Shown: positions 33,399-43,672 of the stretch, piece by piece | How the letters are laid out: each line of letters opens with the position of its first letter | Numbering within the stretch: the first letter of the stretch is position 1 | Source of the DNA: Talinum fruticosum | Taxonomy: Eukaryota > Streptophyta > Magnoliopsida > Caryophyllales > Talinaceae | NCBI GenBank assembly: GCA_021018815.1 | Contig: JAITYX010000066.1 | Span: forward strand, 3,136,001-3,200,000 | Length of the DNA stretch: 64,000 nt | Direction: 5' to 3' | Notes under the pieces: generated by a model | What the model saw: the letters and a program-made list of their open reading frames with translations, nothing else | Database searches by the model: none | What the model was told of the DNA's origin: nothing | Translations under genes and position numbers: made by a program

Positions 33399-34171
33399 TT
33401 TAGATGAACAAAAAACTACGTTGGGGTACCTCGAGTTCTTGTCAAATTATTTTTAGACCCAAAGTTATGAAAAATGATTCTATGTCCCCATAAATTATGG
33501 TGTAAACTATATTATTGGCCCAAATCCGGCCCGAAGGGTTAACGGAGGTGTGAAATGTCTATTGTGCCCATCAGGTTTTGCGCTAATAAATGAAAAATAT
33601 AAAGTGAAAATGAAAAACTAAATTTGTCTTATTAGCTTCATTAACTTAACTTCCTTGATTTTCCCCTCCATTCTATAACTCGCCTCTCTCTCTCTCTCTC
33701 TATCTTTCACTGTCTCTCTCATCCGGGTGGATGATTTTACTTGAGAAATCTTAATCATCGCCATTGTTGATCAAGCATAGCAAGCGAAATCAAAGAAGAA
33801 AGTTGAAGTTAAGCAGCAAGTGAAGATTAGGAAGATGAAAATGGTATGCGATTTCATTTTTTTGGTGTATACTTGGGCATTTTCGAATTTCATCTTCGAA
33901 TTTTAGGGGTTTTATGAAATCAGTGGTTTTTTTTTATTTTGATTGAGTGGAATAATGTGTTTTGGAAGGATCCCATATGAGAATTATGTAGTTAATTGAA
34001 ATTATGATGAATAATTCGTGGGTTTGTATGAAGTTATTATCTTTGAAAATCAAAATTTTTAGGGTTTTTGTAAAATTATGAACCGATGTTTGGTGATATT
34101 TTTGTTTTTGAATATGTTCGGATATGGTTGTTGGTGTTTTGTGAGGCCTTATTTGTTGTAATTTTGTTTTA

Positions 34172-37100
34172 ATGGTGAAATTTGTGATATATGTGCAACA
34201 GGGGAAGCATAGTAGGAGTCTTATAGTTCATTTTAAAGAAAAAATTATAAGAGTGCATGACATTGTGTTGGATGAGTACAATGGTTGTGAATTATATAGG
34301 GATGTGAGACGATTGGCAGGGGAATTAGGCATAGATTTTCCTAAATATGTTGGGTTTTAATGGCACCTTCCAAACGAGAGAAGGGAAAAGATGGTCGGTG
34401 AATAATGATCCTGAATGGCTGAACTTAGTCAAGCATTGGGGAGGTCATAAGCATTTTGTGAGCATTCCCATTTACATGGTTGAACTTAGGGAACCTTCGA
34501 GTAGCACAACGAGACCATTGAAAGAATTGATGAGTTGAATGCCTTAGTGAAACAAAAACACAATTTGCTCGTAGTTGAATCAACCGTGAAAGTTGATGAT
34601 GAGCCTTTATCGATTAGCCAAGTAAATACTTGGGTTGACACACTCATTTTGACCCCTTCATCCCATCCTGCAAAATTAATACCAAAAATACCGAGTGCAA
34701 GATCTGTGGCAAACTCCCCAACAAAGCCCACTACGGAAATCCCTCAAGCCCAACCTAAAAGAAAGCCTTCAAGCCCAGCCCAAAGAAAAGATAAGTAGTT
34801 CTTCCCCCAAACCGAGATACTTGCCTCGGTTGAAGTTCATGACCAACCCAAACCATGCACCAGGTCTTCCCAAACCAAAGGTGCCTCACCCAAACCAAAG
34901 CTGCCTCTCCCAAACCTAAGTCCATACCTACCAAACCATATACTAGGTCCTCCCAAACCAAGCTCGCCTCACCCAAATCTAAGTCCAAACCTCCGGAAAC
35001 TAGAGATCCCCAAACCAAACCATGCAATAGGTCATCCAAAAGCAAGCCTGCCTCACCCAAGCCTTGCACTAGGTCATCCCAAAGCAAGCTCTGCCTCACC
35101 CGAGCCTACCCTACCCAAGCCTAAGTCCAAACCTAAAAAACCAAGCCTGCCTCACCCAAAGATTTTGAATTTGATGGACTTGGACTAGATGATTTTGATG
35201 TAGAATCACCGGCCAAAGAACTTGAGTGGGATAAAAATGGAGATGACTGGGATGATGGTGAGGAGGTTCGTGTTTCACTTGTTGGAGGTAATGGTAATGC
35301 TATGACATTAGGTGTTGATGAACTGTCTACCGATGACAATAGTGAGGATGGGGATTTTAGTTTAGGTGATGATAATGATGTCTGCTGGTAGTGATGATGA
35401 TGAAGAAGTTTCGTGGATGAGGAGAATTTTTCAAGTGAGTCGAAGAAGTAGATGAGGTTGAAGGAGAGAATGCAATTAGGTGCCGAAATTGTGGATAGTG
35501 ATGGAGATATGGATTTGGTAACCAATAAAATGGCTAAGATATTAGCTCAAGGAACCTTGTGGAAAAGGAACAGGGATGGAAATATTAATGTTATGGCTGG
35601 TCACATCTTTACATGCAAGAAGGATTTGCTTGCAATCATGAGGGAGTACTCCATACAAGAAGGCTTTCATATGAAAAAGCTGAAGAATGAGCAAACTAGA
35701 TACACTCGGAGATGTAAGGATCCTAGATGCACTTGGAGGTTTCATTGTAGTGCTCGATAGACAGAAAAACCTGGATGATGAAGGTACACAGTGGAAAGCA
35801 TGTATGTGACAGGCCCGAGAGAAATAGGTTGGCACCATCTCCATGGGTTGCGGAAAAACTTCTTCCTTACTTCATAACCGCCCTAAAGATGGATGTGAAA
35901 GGCATGCAAACGATCATCATGACGAAGTACTCAACTTATGTGCCTAACTACATTTGCTTGGAGGGCTAAGAAGATCATGAAATCTGCAAGTGAAGGGAAG
36001 CATGAAGAAGGGTACAGGTTTCGGCACACTACACAAAGGAGTTTAAAGCCAAGAATCCTGGTTCGGCTTGCATGATAACATGGATTGATGAAGGGCCTGC
36101 CAAGAATCTAGTTTTTAAGTATATGGTGATCTATGTTGGCCCTGCTATTGTTGCTTTCAAAGAACACTCGTAGGCCTCTTATTGGCATAGATACAACTCA
36201 CCTAAAAGGAGTGTATAGGGGAGTGCTTCGCACTACCATGGCTTTGGATGATGGGCGTTTCCATTAGCATATGGAGTGGCTGAAATGGAAAATGAAGAAG
36301 AATAGAGTTTCTTTCTCAACTGTTTGGTGAGGGCTCTTGATGCAGTAGAAGATCAATTCGGATATACCATTATATCGGACAGGCACAAGGTTAGTTTCTT
36401 ACTTAGTTTCTTAGTTATTTTATTACCCGTAACTTCTCCCTCCTCTTTTGAATTTTTACTTAGTTTTTTTTCCCTTATTTCTTTGTTTTCTTAAGGGAAT
36501 CATATCTGCCTTGAGCAAAGTGATGCCTACTGCCTCAAGGAGGATTTGTATCATACATTATTTTAAGAACTTTGCTACACATTTTCTAGGGAAGCCACCG
36601 CCTCGGTTTTTGACAAACTTACCTGTAATTGTTTACATTTCTTCAATTTGTTCCTTCTGTATTTGTTCAATTAGTTGCATTGCTTGAATTTTCATTCATT
36701 TCCTTTTACCTAGGTGCTTGGTTCCATGCCTATTTTTATATTAATGTAAATGCATATGCCCCATATGTTCATGTAAAGGCTATGGAAAAAATCAAGGAAG
36801 TAGATCCAACGAAGATATCATTGGCTGAAAGACATTGAGCCATTAGAGCTTTGGGCTAGGTTCAAGTTTGATGACAAGTTGAAATGTGAGGATAACACTA
36901 ACAACTTTGTAGAGAGCTTCAATCATGCTATACTTAAGTTTTGAGGGCTGCCTTGTTTGACTATGTTGGAGGAGATTAGGAAGTTAATAGACAATAGGTT
37001 TGTGAGAAGGTTTGAGAAGTCACAAAATTGGCAAAGTACACTTGTGCCTAATGTTGACAAGAAACTGAGATTAATTGAGGAGGATATAAAGAATTGCTCA

Positions 37101-37883
37101 AGTATTGTTCATGCAGGCAACGGGGAGTTTGATGTCACCGAAGGTCACACAAACTTCACGGTGAGGCTGAAAGACAAGTTTTGTGATTGTAAAAAGTGGC
37201 AACATATCTGGAATTCCATGCAAGCATGCAGTTAGGTGTATTTTAAGGATGAAACATCCTTTGGCGGATTATGTAGAGGGTTATTTTAGTGTGGACACTT
37301 ACAGGAAACTCTATAACAACATTGTTCATCCAATCTCTGATCCTTGTATGTAGGAGAGTAGGAACTTGCCCGAGTTAGACCCTCCATGACACCAAGTCAA
37401 AACGGCAGGCCACCTGAACACGTAAGAAGGGAGTTCGAACCTTATCCCGATTCACAGTAGATATCACATCAACTTGTTAGGTCCGGCATAACCAGGTATC
37501 ACTTATTCCATTATTTTTCATTTTCTTCTCATTTTATTCTTCAACTAAATTCCTGCCTCCTTGTTCATAATAGATGCTCCAAATGCCACAAGTTAGGACA
37601 TAATGCTCTAATTTATGGTAAGCCCGGAAATGAATTTGGCGGATTATTGAAGAAAAGAAAAAGAAATCTTCAGAATAAGGACCCCAAGCCTCGCGGCAGG
37701 CCAAGGAAAGTGCAGTACAACAGCTCTCCAACACCAGCAGGTCCTTCGCGAGACTCACCTTCTACTCAGCCTACTTCTACGAAGTCCAAACCTCGTGCCT
37801 TGGCTACCAAGACTGCCAGAGCTCGCACCCAAAAACATCAGCTCCATCATCATCTTTTGCCTCACCTTCTACTCGGACATTAA
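34172..37883 (+). pseudogene. MULE-2 MuDR-type transposase (frame-broken)
   Basis: Order on +: N-terminal region (34172-34535), a Pro/Lys/Ser-rich linker (34690-35165), an acidic stretch, a MuDR DNA-binding-type domain (35540-35757, 'FTCKKDLLAIMREYSIQEGF...CTWRFHC'), and the MULE catalytic domain. The catalytic domain has Asp in GIDTTHLKG (GAT 36190), Asp in IISDRHK (GAC 36378) and Glu in NNFVESFN (GAG 36912). Then come a SWIM finger (CDCKKWQ...GIPCKHAVR, 37180-37236), a CCHC-like knuckle (near 37566-37615, 'CSKCHKLGHNALIY', last Cys lost) and a basic tail ending 37883. Introns seem to lie at about 36390-36495 and 36605-36710. Frame changes near 34350, 34540, 35450, 35760-36300 and 37235 prevent a full product as given. 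All three catalytic residues are present. Confidence 0.8.
34690..35165 (+). repeat. Degenerate Pro/Lys/Ser-coding tandem repeats
   Basis: Irregular repeats of CCCAAACCAAGC / TCATCCCAAAGCAAGCC-like units code for SSQTK.ASPKPK-like text in the transposase linker. It is a low-complexity, likely disordered segment; the frame changes within it fit repeat slippage. Confidence 0.6.
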
Positions 37884-38374
37884 TTGCTACTGGAAGTTCA
37901 TATTGGATTGACAATTGACATATGCATCTAGGGTTGTTATTTTGGGAAGTTTGACAAACTCAAAGTAGTGTGATGTAATTTTAAAACTTTGACATATGTA
38001 CGGATTGAATCATCAACTCAACTCTTGTGATGTACTTATTCGGTGTTATTGCTAATCAAATCAGTGTGATGTAATATCATTGCATATTTACAACATTATC
38101 GCTAATTAAAAGAATATTCATTAAACAACTTACTAAAAAAGTGAATGTTAATGCTAATTAAACTTTGACATACTCGTGATGTCAAAGTTTAATTAAAACA
38201 ATGTTACTGCTAATTAAAAGAATATTCATTAAAAATTTTGACATACTCGTGATTGCTAATATCATGCTAACATTCATTAAACTTTGACATACTATTCAAA
38301 GAACATCCCCCATTTCAAGAACTTTGACATACTATTCAAAGAACATCCCCCACACCTTCTTCACTACAACATAT

Positions 38375-38706
38375 TCAAATAACAAGGACAATACCAACTA
38401 CAACAATTAAACCTATTATTAACATGCTAACAATGCTCAAGCCTTTCTCAATCAACTTGTACATTATCTTTAATTCAACCAACTTAGTCTTGATTTCGTT
38501 CAACATCCTTACGATTCTTCTCTCAAACTCAGGATTTTCATCAACCCATTTCAAGAACTTCTCACATCTCGGACACTTTCTGTACTCTCTCCCGGATTTT
38601 GATTCGAACAAGACACTTTCCTTATTCCCATCATATTGCATCTTGGACATATGTTTTCCTCATATACATTGAACCGATTGCTCCTTGATGAAGAAATGTC
38701 TTCCAT
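38375..38706 (-). CDS. GRF-like zinc finger / coiled coil / membrane protein of MULE-2
   Basis: ATG at 38706-38704. Residues 20 and 23 are a Cys pair (CPRC), with NPG at 37-39. After one missing base at about 38601-38606 the other frame continues REYRKCPRCEKFLKWVDE, completing a GRF-like pattern (NPGR.[YF]..C..C..F..WVDE). There follow a charged helix (NPEFERRIVRMLNEIKTKLVELK) and a strongly hydrophobic C-terminus (SMLIIGLIVVVGIVLVI) that ends at 38375. Total about 110 residues if the single base is restored. It is convergent with the transposase and begins just inside the right TIR, mirroring MULE-1. Function unknown. Confidence 0.6.
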
Positions 38707-39798
38707 TTTATATAAACTTGCTCTACATTTACAAAAACACGATTCTAAAATTACAAAATTAAACAATAATTATATCAACTTTCCAAATTTGAAGTATTAA
38801 GAACAGAGAGAGGTTTGAAGTTTTCAATCTTTCACAGAGCAACAAACCTTTGAAGCTTTCATAGAAGTAAGAGCATTACGCAAAGCGACAGGCAAAAGAA
38901 GAGTGAGCTTTGAAGCTTACACAGAGCAACAAACCTTTTGATGAAGGTAGAAAACGTAATAGCTTTTGATGAAGCGTTCACAGAGCTTTCAAGCTTTCAC
39001 AGAGCAAAATATTAAACACCAAGGTAGAAGAAAGAAGAGGGCAGAGAAAAAGAAGAAGAATGAAGAGCAATAATGGAGAAGATGAATGAAGAAGATGAAT
39101 GGAGAAGAAGAATGGAAAGAATTTATAATTTCTAAACATGACCGTTGGAGAGAGAGAGATTTTAGGGATTTAATTTCAGCTATCGGGGGTAATTTGGGGC
39201 TTCCAAATCTATTTTTTATAAATCCCGCTTAAACACTCGGTTTTCTTATGTCATCATTCGGATTTTGGCCAATAATATAGTTTACACCATAATTTAGGGA
39301 GATTTAGAATCATTTTTCGAACTTTGAGTCTAAAAAATAATTTGACAAGAACTCGAGGTACCTCAACATAGTTTTTTGTTTAGATGAATGACTTAATTGC
39401 TTGCTTTATTCTTGATTTTAATTGAAAAATTGTTGGTTTAAATGTTGGTGGTCTTGGCCACAAAAGCTTGGTGTATAATGCTTATAATTTGTTGCATGTT
39501 CGTTGCAGTGAGTGTGCTTAAGAGGTTTTATAACAAATGCTTGGTCTAAAAGCTTGCAGTTGTGTTGCCTATTGGTTGCAGTGAGTGCTAAAAATTAGGT
39601 TTTGTAAGCTACCTTGATGCTTAGTGAAGCCAAGTTAAGTCTGTCATATGTGATCAATTTGCAAGTTGCTTATCATTTTTAAGATAGATTTAACTTACTA
39701 AATTGTAGGAAGGTTTTATGGAGAGATGTTCTCATTGTCATTTTGACTCACTAAACTATGACTAGAACCTCTCATTTTGTTATTGTTAAGTAACAAAA

Positions 39799-39870
39799 AC
39801 CTATTAGCTCAATATGGGAGAGTATTTGTGTAATGACACGAGAGGACATGGATTCGAATCCCATATAGGT
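39799..39870 (+). tRNA. tRNA-like pseudogene or tRNA-derived repeat
   Basis: 72 bases with an A-box-like TAGCTCAATATGGGAGAG (39805-39822) and a B-box-like GGATTCGAATCCC (39850-39862). ACCTAT (39799) pairs with ATAGGT (39865-39870) as an acceptor stem, TTGTG with CACGA gives an anticodon stem and ATGGA/CCCAT a T stem with one mismatch. The anticodon loop has only six bases and no clear anticodon, so it is a degenerate copy and not a working tRNA. Confidence 0.5.
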
Positions 39871-39904
39871 CGTCCGAAAAATGTTCCTTTTATTCTTATT
39901 CTTT

Positions 39905-40215
39905 GCAGTTTGCTTAATATGGCCCAAATTATTTTAGAAAGCTCAATTTGGCCTTAAATCACTTGATACAAATTCAGTTAGCTCAATATTGCCTAAAACA
40001 AATTCAGAAGGTGCTAAAATAAATTTATCTAGCTCAATATGGCCTGAAAGAAATTCGAAAGCTCAAAATGGCTTGAAATTGCCGAAAAATTCTATTAGCC
40101 TAATATGACCTATAACAAATTCGAAGTTGCTTGAAATAAATTCATTTAGCTCAATATGGCCTAAAACTAATTCAAAAAGCTCAACATAACTTGAAATTGC
40201 CTGAAACAAATTATG
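39905..40215. repeat. Degenerate minisatellite (TTAGCTCAATATGGCCTAAA type)
   Basis: About 8-10 diverged units of 30-45 bases containing AGCTCAATATGGCCT..AAA.AAATTC. The core AGCTCAATATGG also matches the A-box region of the tRNA-like sequence at 39806, so the array may have grown from it. Confidence 0.65.
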
Positions 40216-41135
40216 ATTCTCAAATCCATTATCATACATACAAAACTCAACTGAATACAACATACAAAACTCAATCGGAAGCCGTAATGCTTGAAATCAA
40301 ATTTGTTGCCATACATCCAAAATTCCACCAAACACAACATACAACACTAGCGTCCTAAACTCACATGCTAGAAAAAGTTAACAAATACAAATTATTAAAA
40401 TGCATGCTATTAGCACTACTAAAAATAGAATTTTTCTCTTAGATAACCCGAAGATAACTTACTCTTCAAGACAGACTATACAACATCCTAAAAAAGGTGA
40501 AAAAGATTAAAATAACATGCAATTAGAGCATAGCAACAAAGATTAAAGTTGGATACCAAACAAACTAAAGTAAATAGCTCTCACCATTAGTTATGTTATA
40601 ATATTAGGTGATCTTAACACCTAAAAGCTTGTCGACAACCACCCTAAACACCAACATTAGTTAAGCCACAATTAGAGCATGAAAAAAATGATATCAAGGT
40701 ACAATTAGAAATTATGCAAGGATTTTAATACCTTAATTTCTAAGAACTCTTTGTAGGATAATTACGGCTATCATGGTAAATTTGTTGCTCACATGCTTTA
40801 CAAAGTCTCAACCTCTTTACTTGTTGCTCCATTGCTTTCTCTTTTCTACCTTTAATGTGTTTTTCACTTCCTTTGATGTTACATAATTTAGGTGGGAGAA
40901 TGTCTATTTGCCTAGGAGCACTTTATCCAACAAATGACTCCAAATCACTTCTTTTCGGACATTTTAAATTCCGTTGTCAACAAGGACAAGTTTTCATGGT
41001 CTCTTCCCACAACTTTCATGCAATCCAAGAAGTCTAACCAAATTCTTGAAATTTTTCTATCTTCATGGTCCATTTAAGAGCGCCACTCTAGAAGGGTACC
41101 GTCCACATGAAAAATTAGCCTACTTGCCAGTCGTT
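40216..41135. other. Non-coding stretch
   Basis: No supported gene. The region near 40790-41070 may be the decayed C-terminal end of the FAR1-like relic to the right, but I could not assign domains. Confidence 0.35.
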
Positions 41136-41718
41136 TTAGTCCACTAGTTCAAAAATATAATATGATAGCGATTCACAAAAAGACTTTCCCTTCAAAATAC
41201 ACAAAATATGGAAACAAGGAATATATTCACACTCAAACATCTTGCATGAGCAATGACCTACATGAACAGAAGGGCCATATATAACTTGCCTTTTTATAAC
41301 CCTATTGCCGCTATTGTCTATTATAGTAATTACTAGCCCCTTGTTAATTACTTCGCTGTCCTCAACCTCAAAATCCATACAAGCATTCCAATATTCATCT
41401 TGAAACATATAAAAATTAGCATAAGTAAAGATTCACTTGTATGTTTCTCTAAATATTTGGCGGTGTTCAATACGAGCATCGAAGTAGAGGTTTTATTATA
41501 TGCAATTGACCATGCCTTTTCAACTCCACAACACTCTCAAATTACAACCATAACTCAACTAAACTCAAATGTGGATCAATAAAATTGCCGAAGAATCAAT
41601 TCTCACTTTCGGATCTTGGTGCGATTCTCAACAATTCTCCCAAAAATAAATTCCTAAAATAGGCAGGTATCCACCATTCTTAAATATGAAACAAATGAGG
41701 CAACCATCCATTATTTTG

Positions 41719-42082
41719 CTATCCAAAATCTTGGGTAACAATTTTTCATCTTAAAATTCTATTGGAGTCTTAGAGTTGTACACGGATCGATTTAAATCGA
41801 ACAAGAAAATCATTTTACTATTCAAAGAGATTCCGACCTTCTCCGATAATTTCCTCATGATATGCCAAATGTAAAACCTATGATTTAAATCATTATTACT
41901 TTTATGATAATCCAAATGCAATCCAAAATCTTGTATAGCAATTTTCCATCTTCAAATTCTATTGGAGTCTCATAGTTGTATACACACGATTTAAATCGAG
42001 TAAGAAAATCATTATTACTATTCAAAACGCTTCCGACCTTCATGATAATTACCTCAAGATATGCCAAATGTAAAACCTATGA
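41719..42082. repeat. About 211-bp direct duplication in the FAR1-like relic
   Basis: Segments from about 41719 and 41930 share ATCCAAAATCTTG, TTCTATTGGAGTCT, AAGAAAATCATT and GATATGCCAAATGTAAAACC in the same order, with substitutions and small indels. Confidence 0.7.
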
Positions 42083-42267
42083 GTAGTTGTTGGAAACATT
42101 GTTTCTATTGCTACTTTTATGGCGGGATCTTGATCGATAATTAGGAAAACATATATGTGACCCCCATTGCATCTAAAAACTTATCAAACAACCACATGAA
42201 CGATTCTGGTTTTCATCCCCCAAGAATACATCCCCGGATGTAACGCATAACCTATGGTTATCCAACC

Positions 42268-42374
42268 TAGTGAATGAAGCAAAGACCATTTTGCATCTGT
42301 TCGTGTTATATGCTGAATCATTAACCATAGTGAATGAAGCAAAGACCATTTTGCATCTGTTCGTGTTATATGCT
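42268..42374. repeat. 60-bp period tandem duplication, 47 bp identical
   Basis: 42268-42314 and 42328-42374 are identical (47 bp from TAGTGAATGAAGCAAAGACC), offset exactly 60 bp, so the duplication keeps the minus-strand reading frame of the FAR1-like catalytic fragment. Perfect identity means it is recent relative to the other decay. Confidence 0.9.
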
Positions 42375-43365
42375 TGAATAAAAAAGACAACATCAGCATA
42401 TAGTGAATAATTTAATCTTGCAATACCATCTGCCCAAAACACATGTTTAAATGCACCATCAACGTCCAAACTTATATGCAAAACGAAATGATGGATGAAC
42501 CTCTTGCTTCCTCTTAAAAATCTCAACAAACATTTTCATAGCCACAAACTTAGTCCTCAATGATTCAGTGAGCTTTACATGGACAAATATTAGTACGAGT
42601 GAGTGATTTGAATATGATGCACACTATAACACCTCTATTAGAATTTAACTTGTGATGGTTCTTCGAGTTTCAAGTAAACGGGTATGGCCTTCATAAAATT
42701 TAAAAAGCGCATATCTTCCATCATTATTTCTTTTGAAATCAACCATTGCATTACAACCTTTCTTAGTCAACTTCACTTTCCTATTGGCATTCACTTTGGT
42801 AGAAGCTCTTCTAAACCCTTTAGAGCAAACAATGTACTAATACTTTTGGAACCTTCTTTATTTTCTTAGATGTCCATTTCGAAATGCTAAAACCAACATA
42901 ATGAGCATAACTTTACATAATTTCTTACATTCTTCTAAATTGGCAAATACTAATCCTTGTTTCGGTTTAAATTCCTTATCGCAATGAGGTATCCACTCTT
43001 TGATAACATGTGTAGGACTTTTGTACTTTTTAGGTGTTTGGTGTTGTTCATCTTCTTAAAGAGTCTGCTTCCCCATTATAATCGAAGAAAGTATGAAATA
43101 AAAGATTATTACATGAACTTATTCTTCATATTTCGCTCAACAATAATAACAATGAAAATCAAGTAGCCAAGTTATTACAAAATGACATCAACCCAAACCA
43201 TAGCAATTATATCAAACACCCTATATATTATTTTACAAATAAATCAAGATGCTTACTTGTTGTTTCTAACAGTGAAAAATTTGAAGGGAAATTTTTTGAT
43301 CATTAGATCAAGATTGGACTACTGTTAGGATCTATAGTTTTTACCTTACGGGTGGAGTGTAACTA

Positions 43366-43465
<100 letters not shown>

Positions 43466-43592
43466 CATTTTAGTCATTTGAGTTTGGACAAATTAATTTT
43501 TAAGATTAATTAGAATAGAAATTAATTTATAGGTCCACTAACACTTTGAAAAATATATTCATGGATTTTAAATTACTATAATGCCCTTTTAC

Positions 43593-43593
<1 letters not shown>

Positions 43594-43672
<79 letters not shown>
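43594..43672. repeat. (AAT)n microsatellite, about 79 bp
   Basis: Pure AAT run 130 bp to the right of the AT tract. Confidence 0.95.

Larger units (their letters stand above)
33409..39378 (+). mobile_element. MULE-2, Mutator-like element, about 5.97 kb
   Basis: The left end CAAAAAACTACGTTGGGGTA (33409) and right end (complement CAAAAAACTATGTTGAGGTA, ending 39378) are inverted over about 120-140 bp. They are flanked by a perfect 10-bp direct repeat, TTTAGATGAA, at 33399-33408 and 39379-39388. The terminal sequence is unrelated to MULE-1. The interior has a transposase frame on + with DDE and SWIM, and a convergent small zinc-finger/membrane ORF on -. The perfect target duplication suggests a fairly recent insertion, although the TIRs differ at several positions. 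Confidence 0.93.
41136..42960 (-). pseudogene. FAR1/FHY3-like transposase-derived relic
   Basis: Reading leftward: a FAR1 DNA-binding region (about 42860-42650, 'KKGCNAMVDFKRNNDGRYALF...GHTRLL'), a catalytic-domain fragment (42529-42173, 'GAFKHVFWADGIARLNYSLYADVVFF', matching the 'HIFWAD..SR..Y..FGDVV.FDTTY' region, with a 60-bp in-frame duplication) and a SWIM finger (41290-41200, 'GHCSCKMFECEYIPCFHILCIL'). Stops, frame breaks and two local duplications show it is dead. FAR1-type proteins are domesticated from or carried by MULE-related elements, so this may be a transposon remnant or a dead gene of that family. Strand and family are clear; boundaries are not. Confidence 0.7.

Noticed and set aside
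34755..35099. 114-codon Gly/Leu-rich minus frame in MULE-2
   Set aside because: Complement of the Pro/Lys/Ser-coding repeat linker.
39905..40215. CRISPR-like array
   Set aside because: Units are diverged, spacers are not unique, and the context is a plant nuclear genome; it is a degenerate minisatellite.
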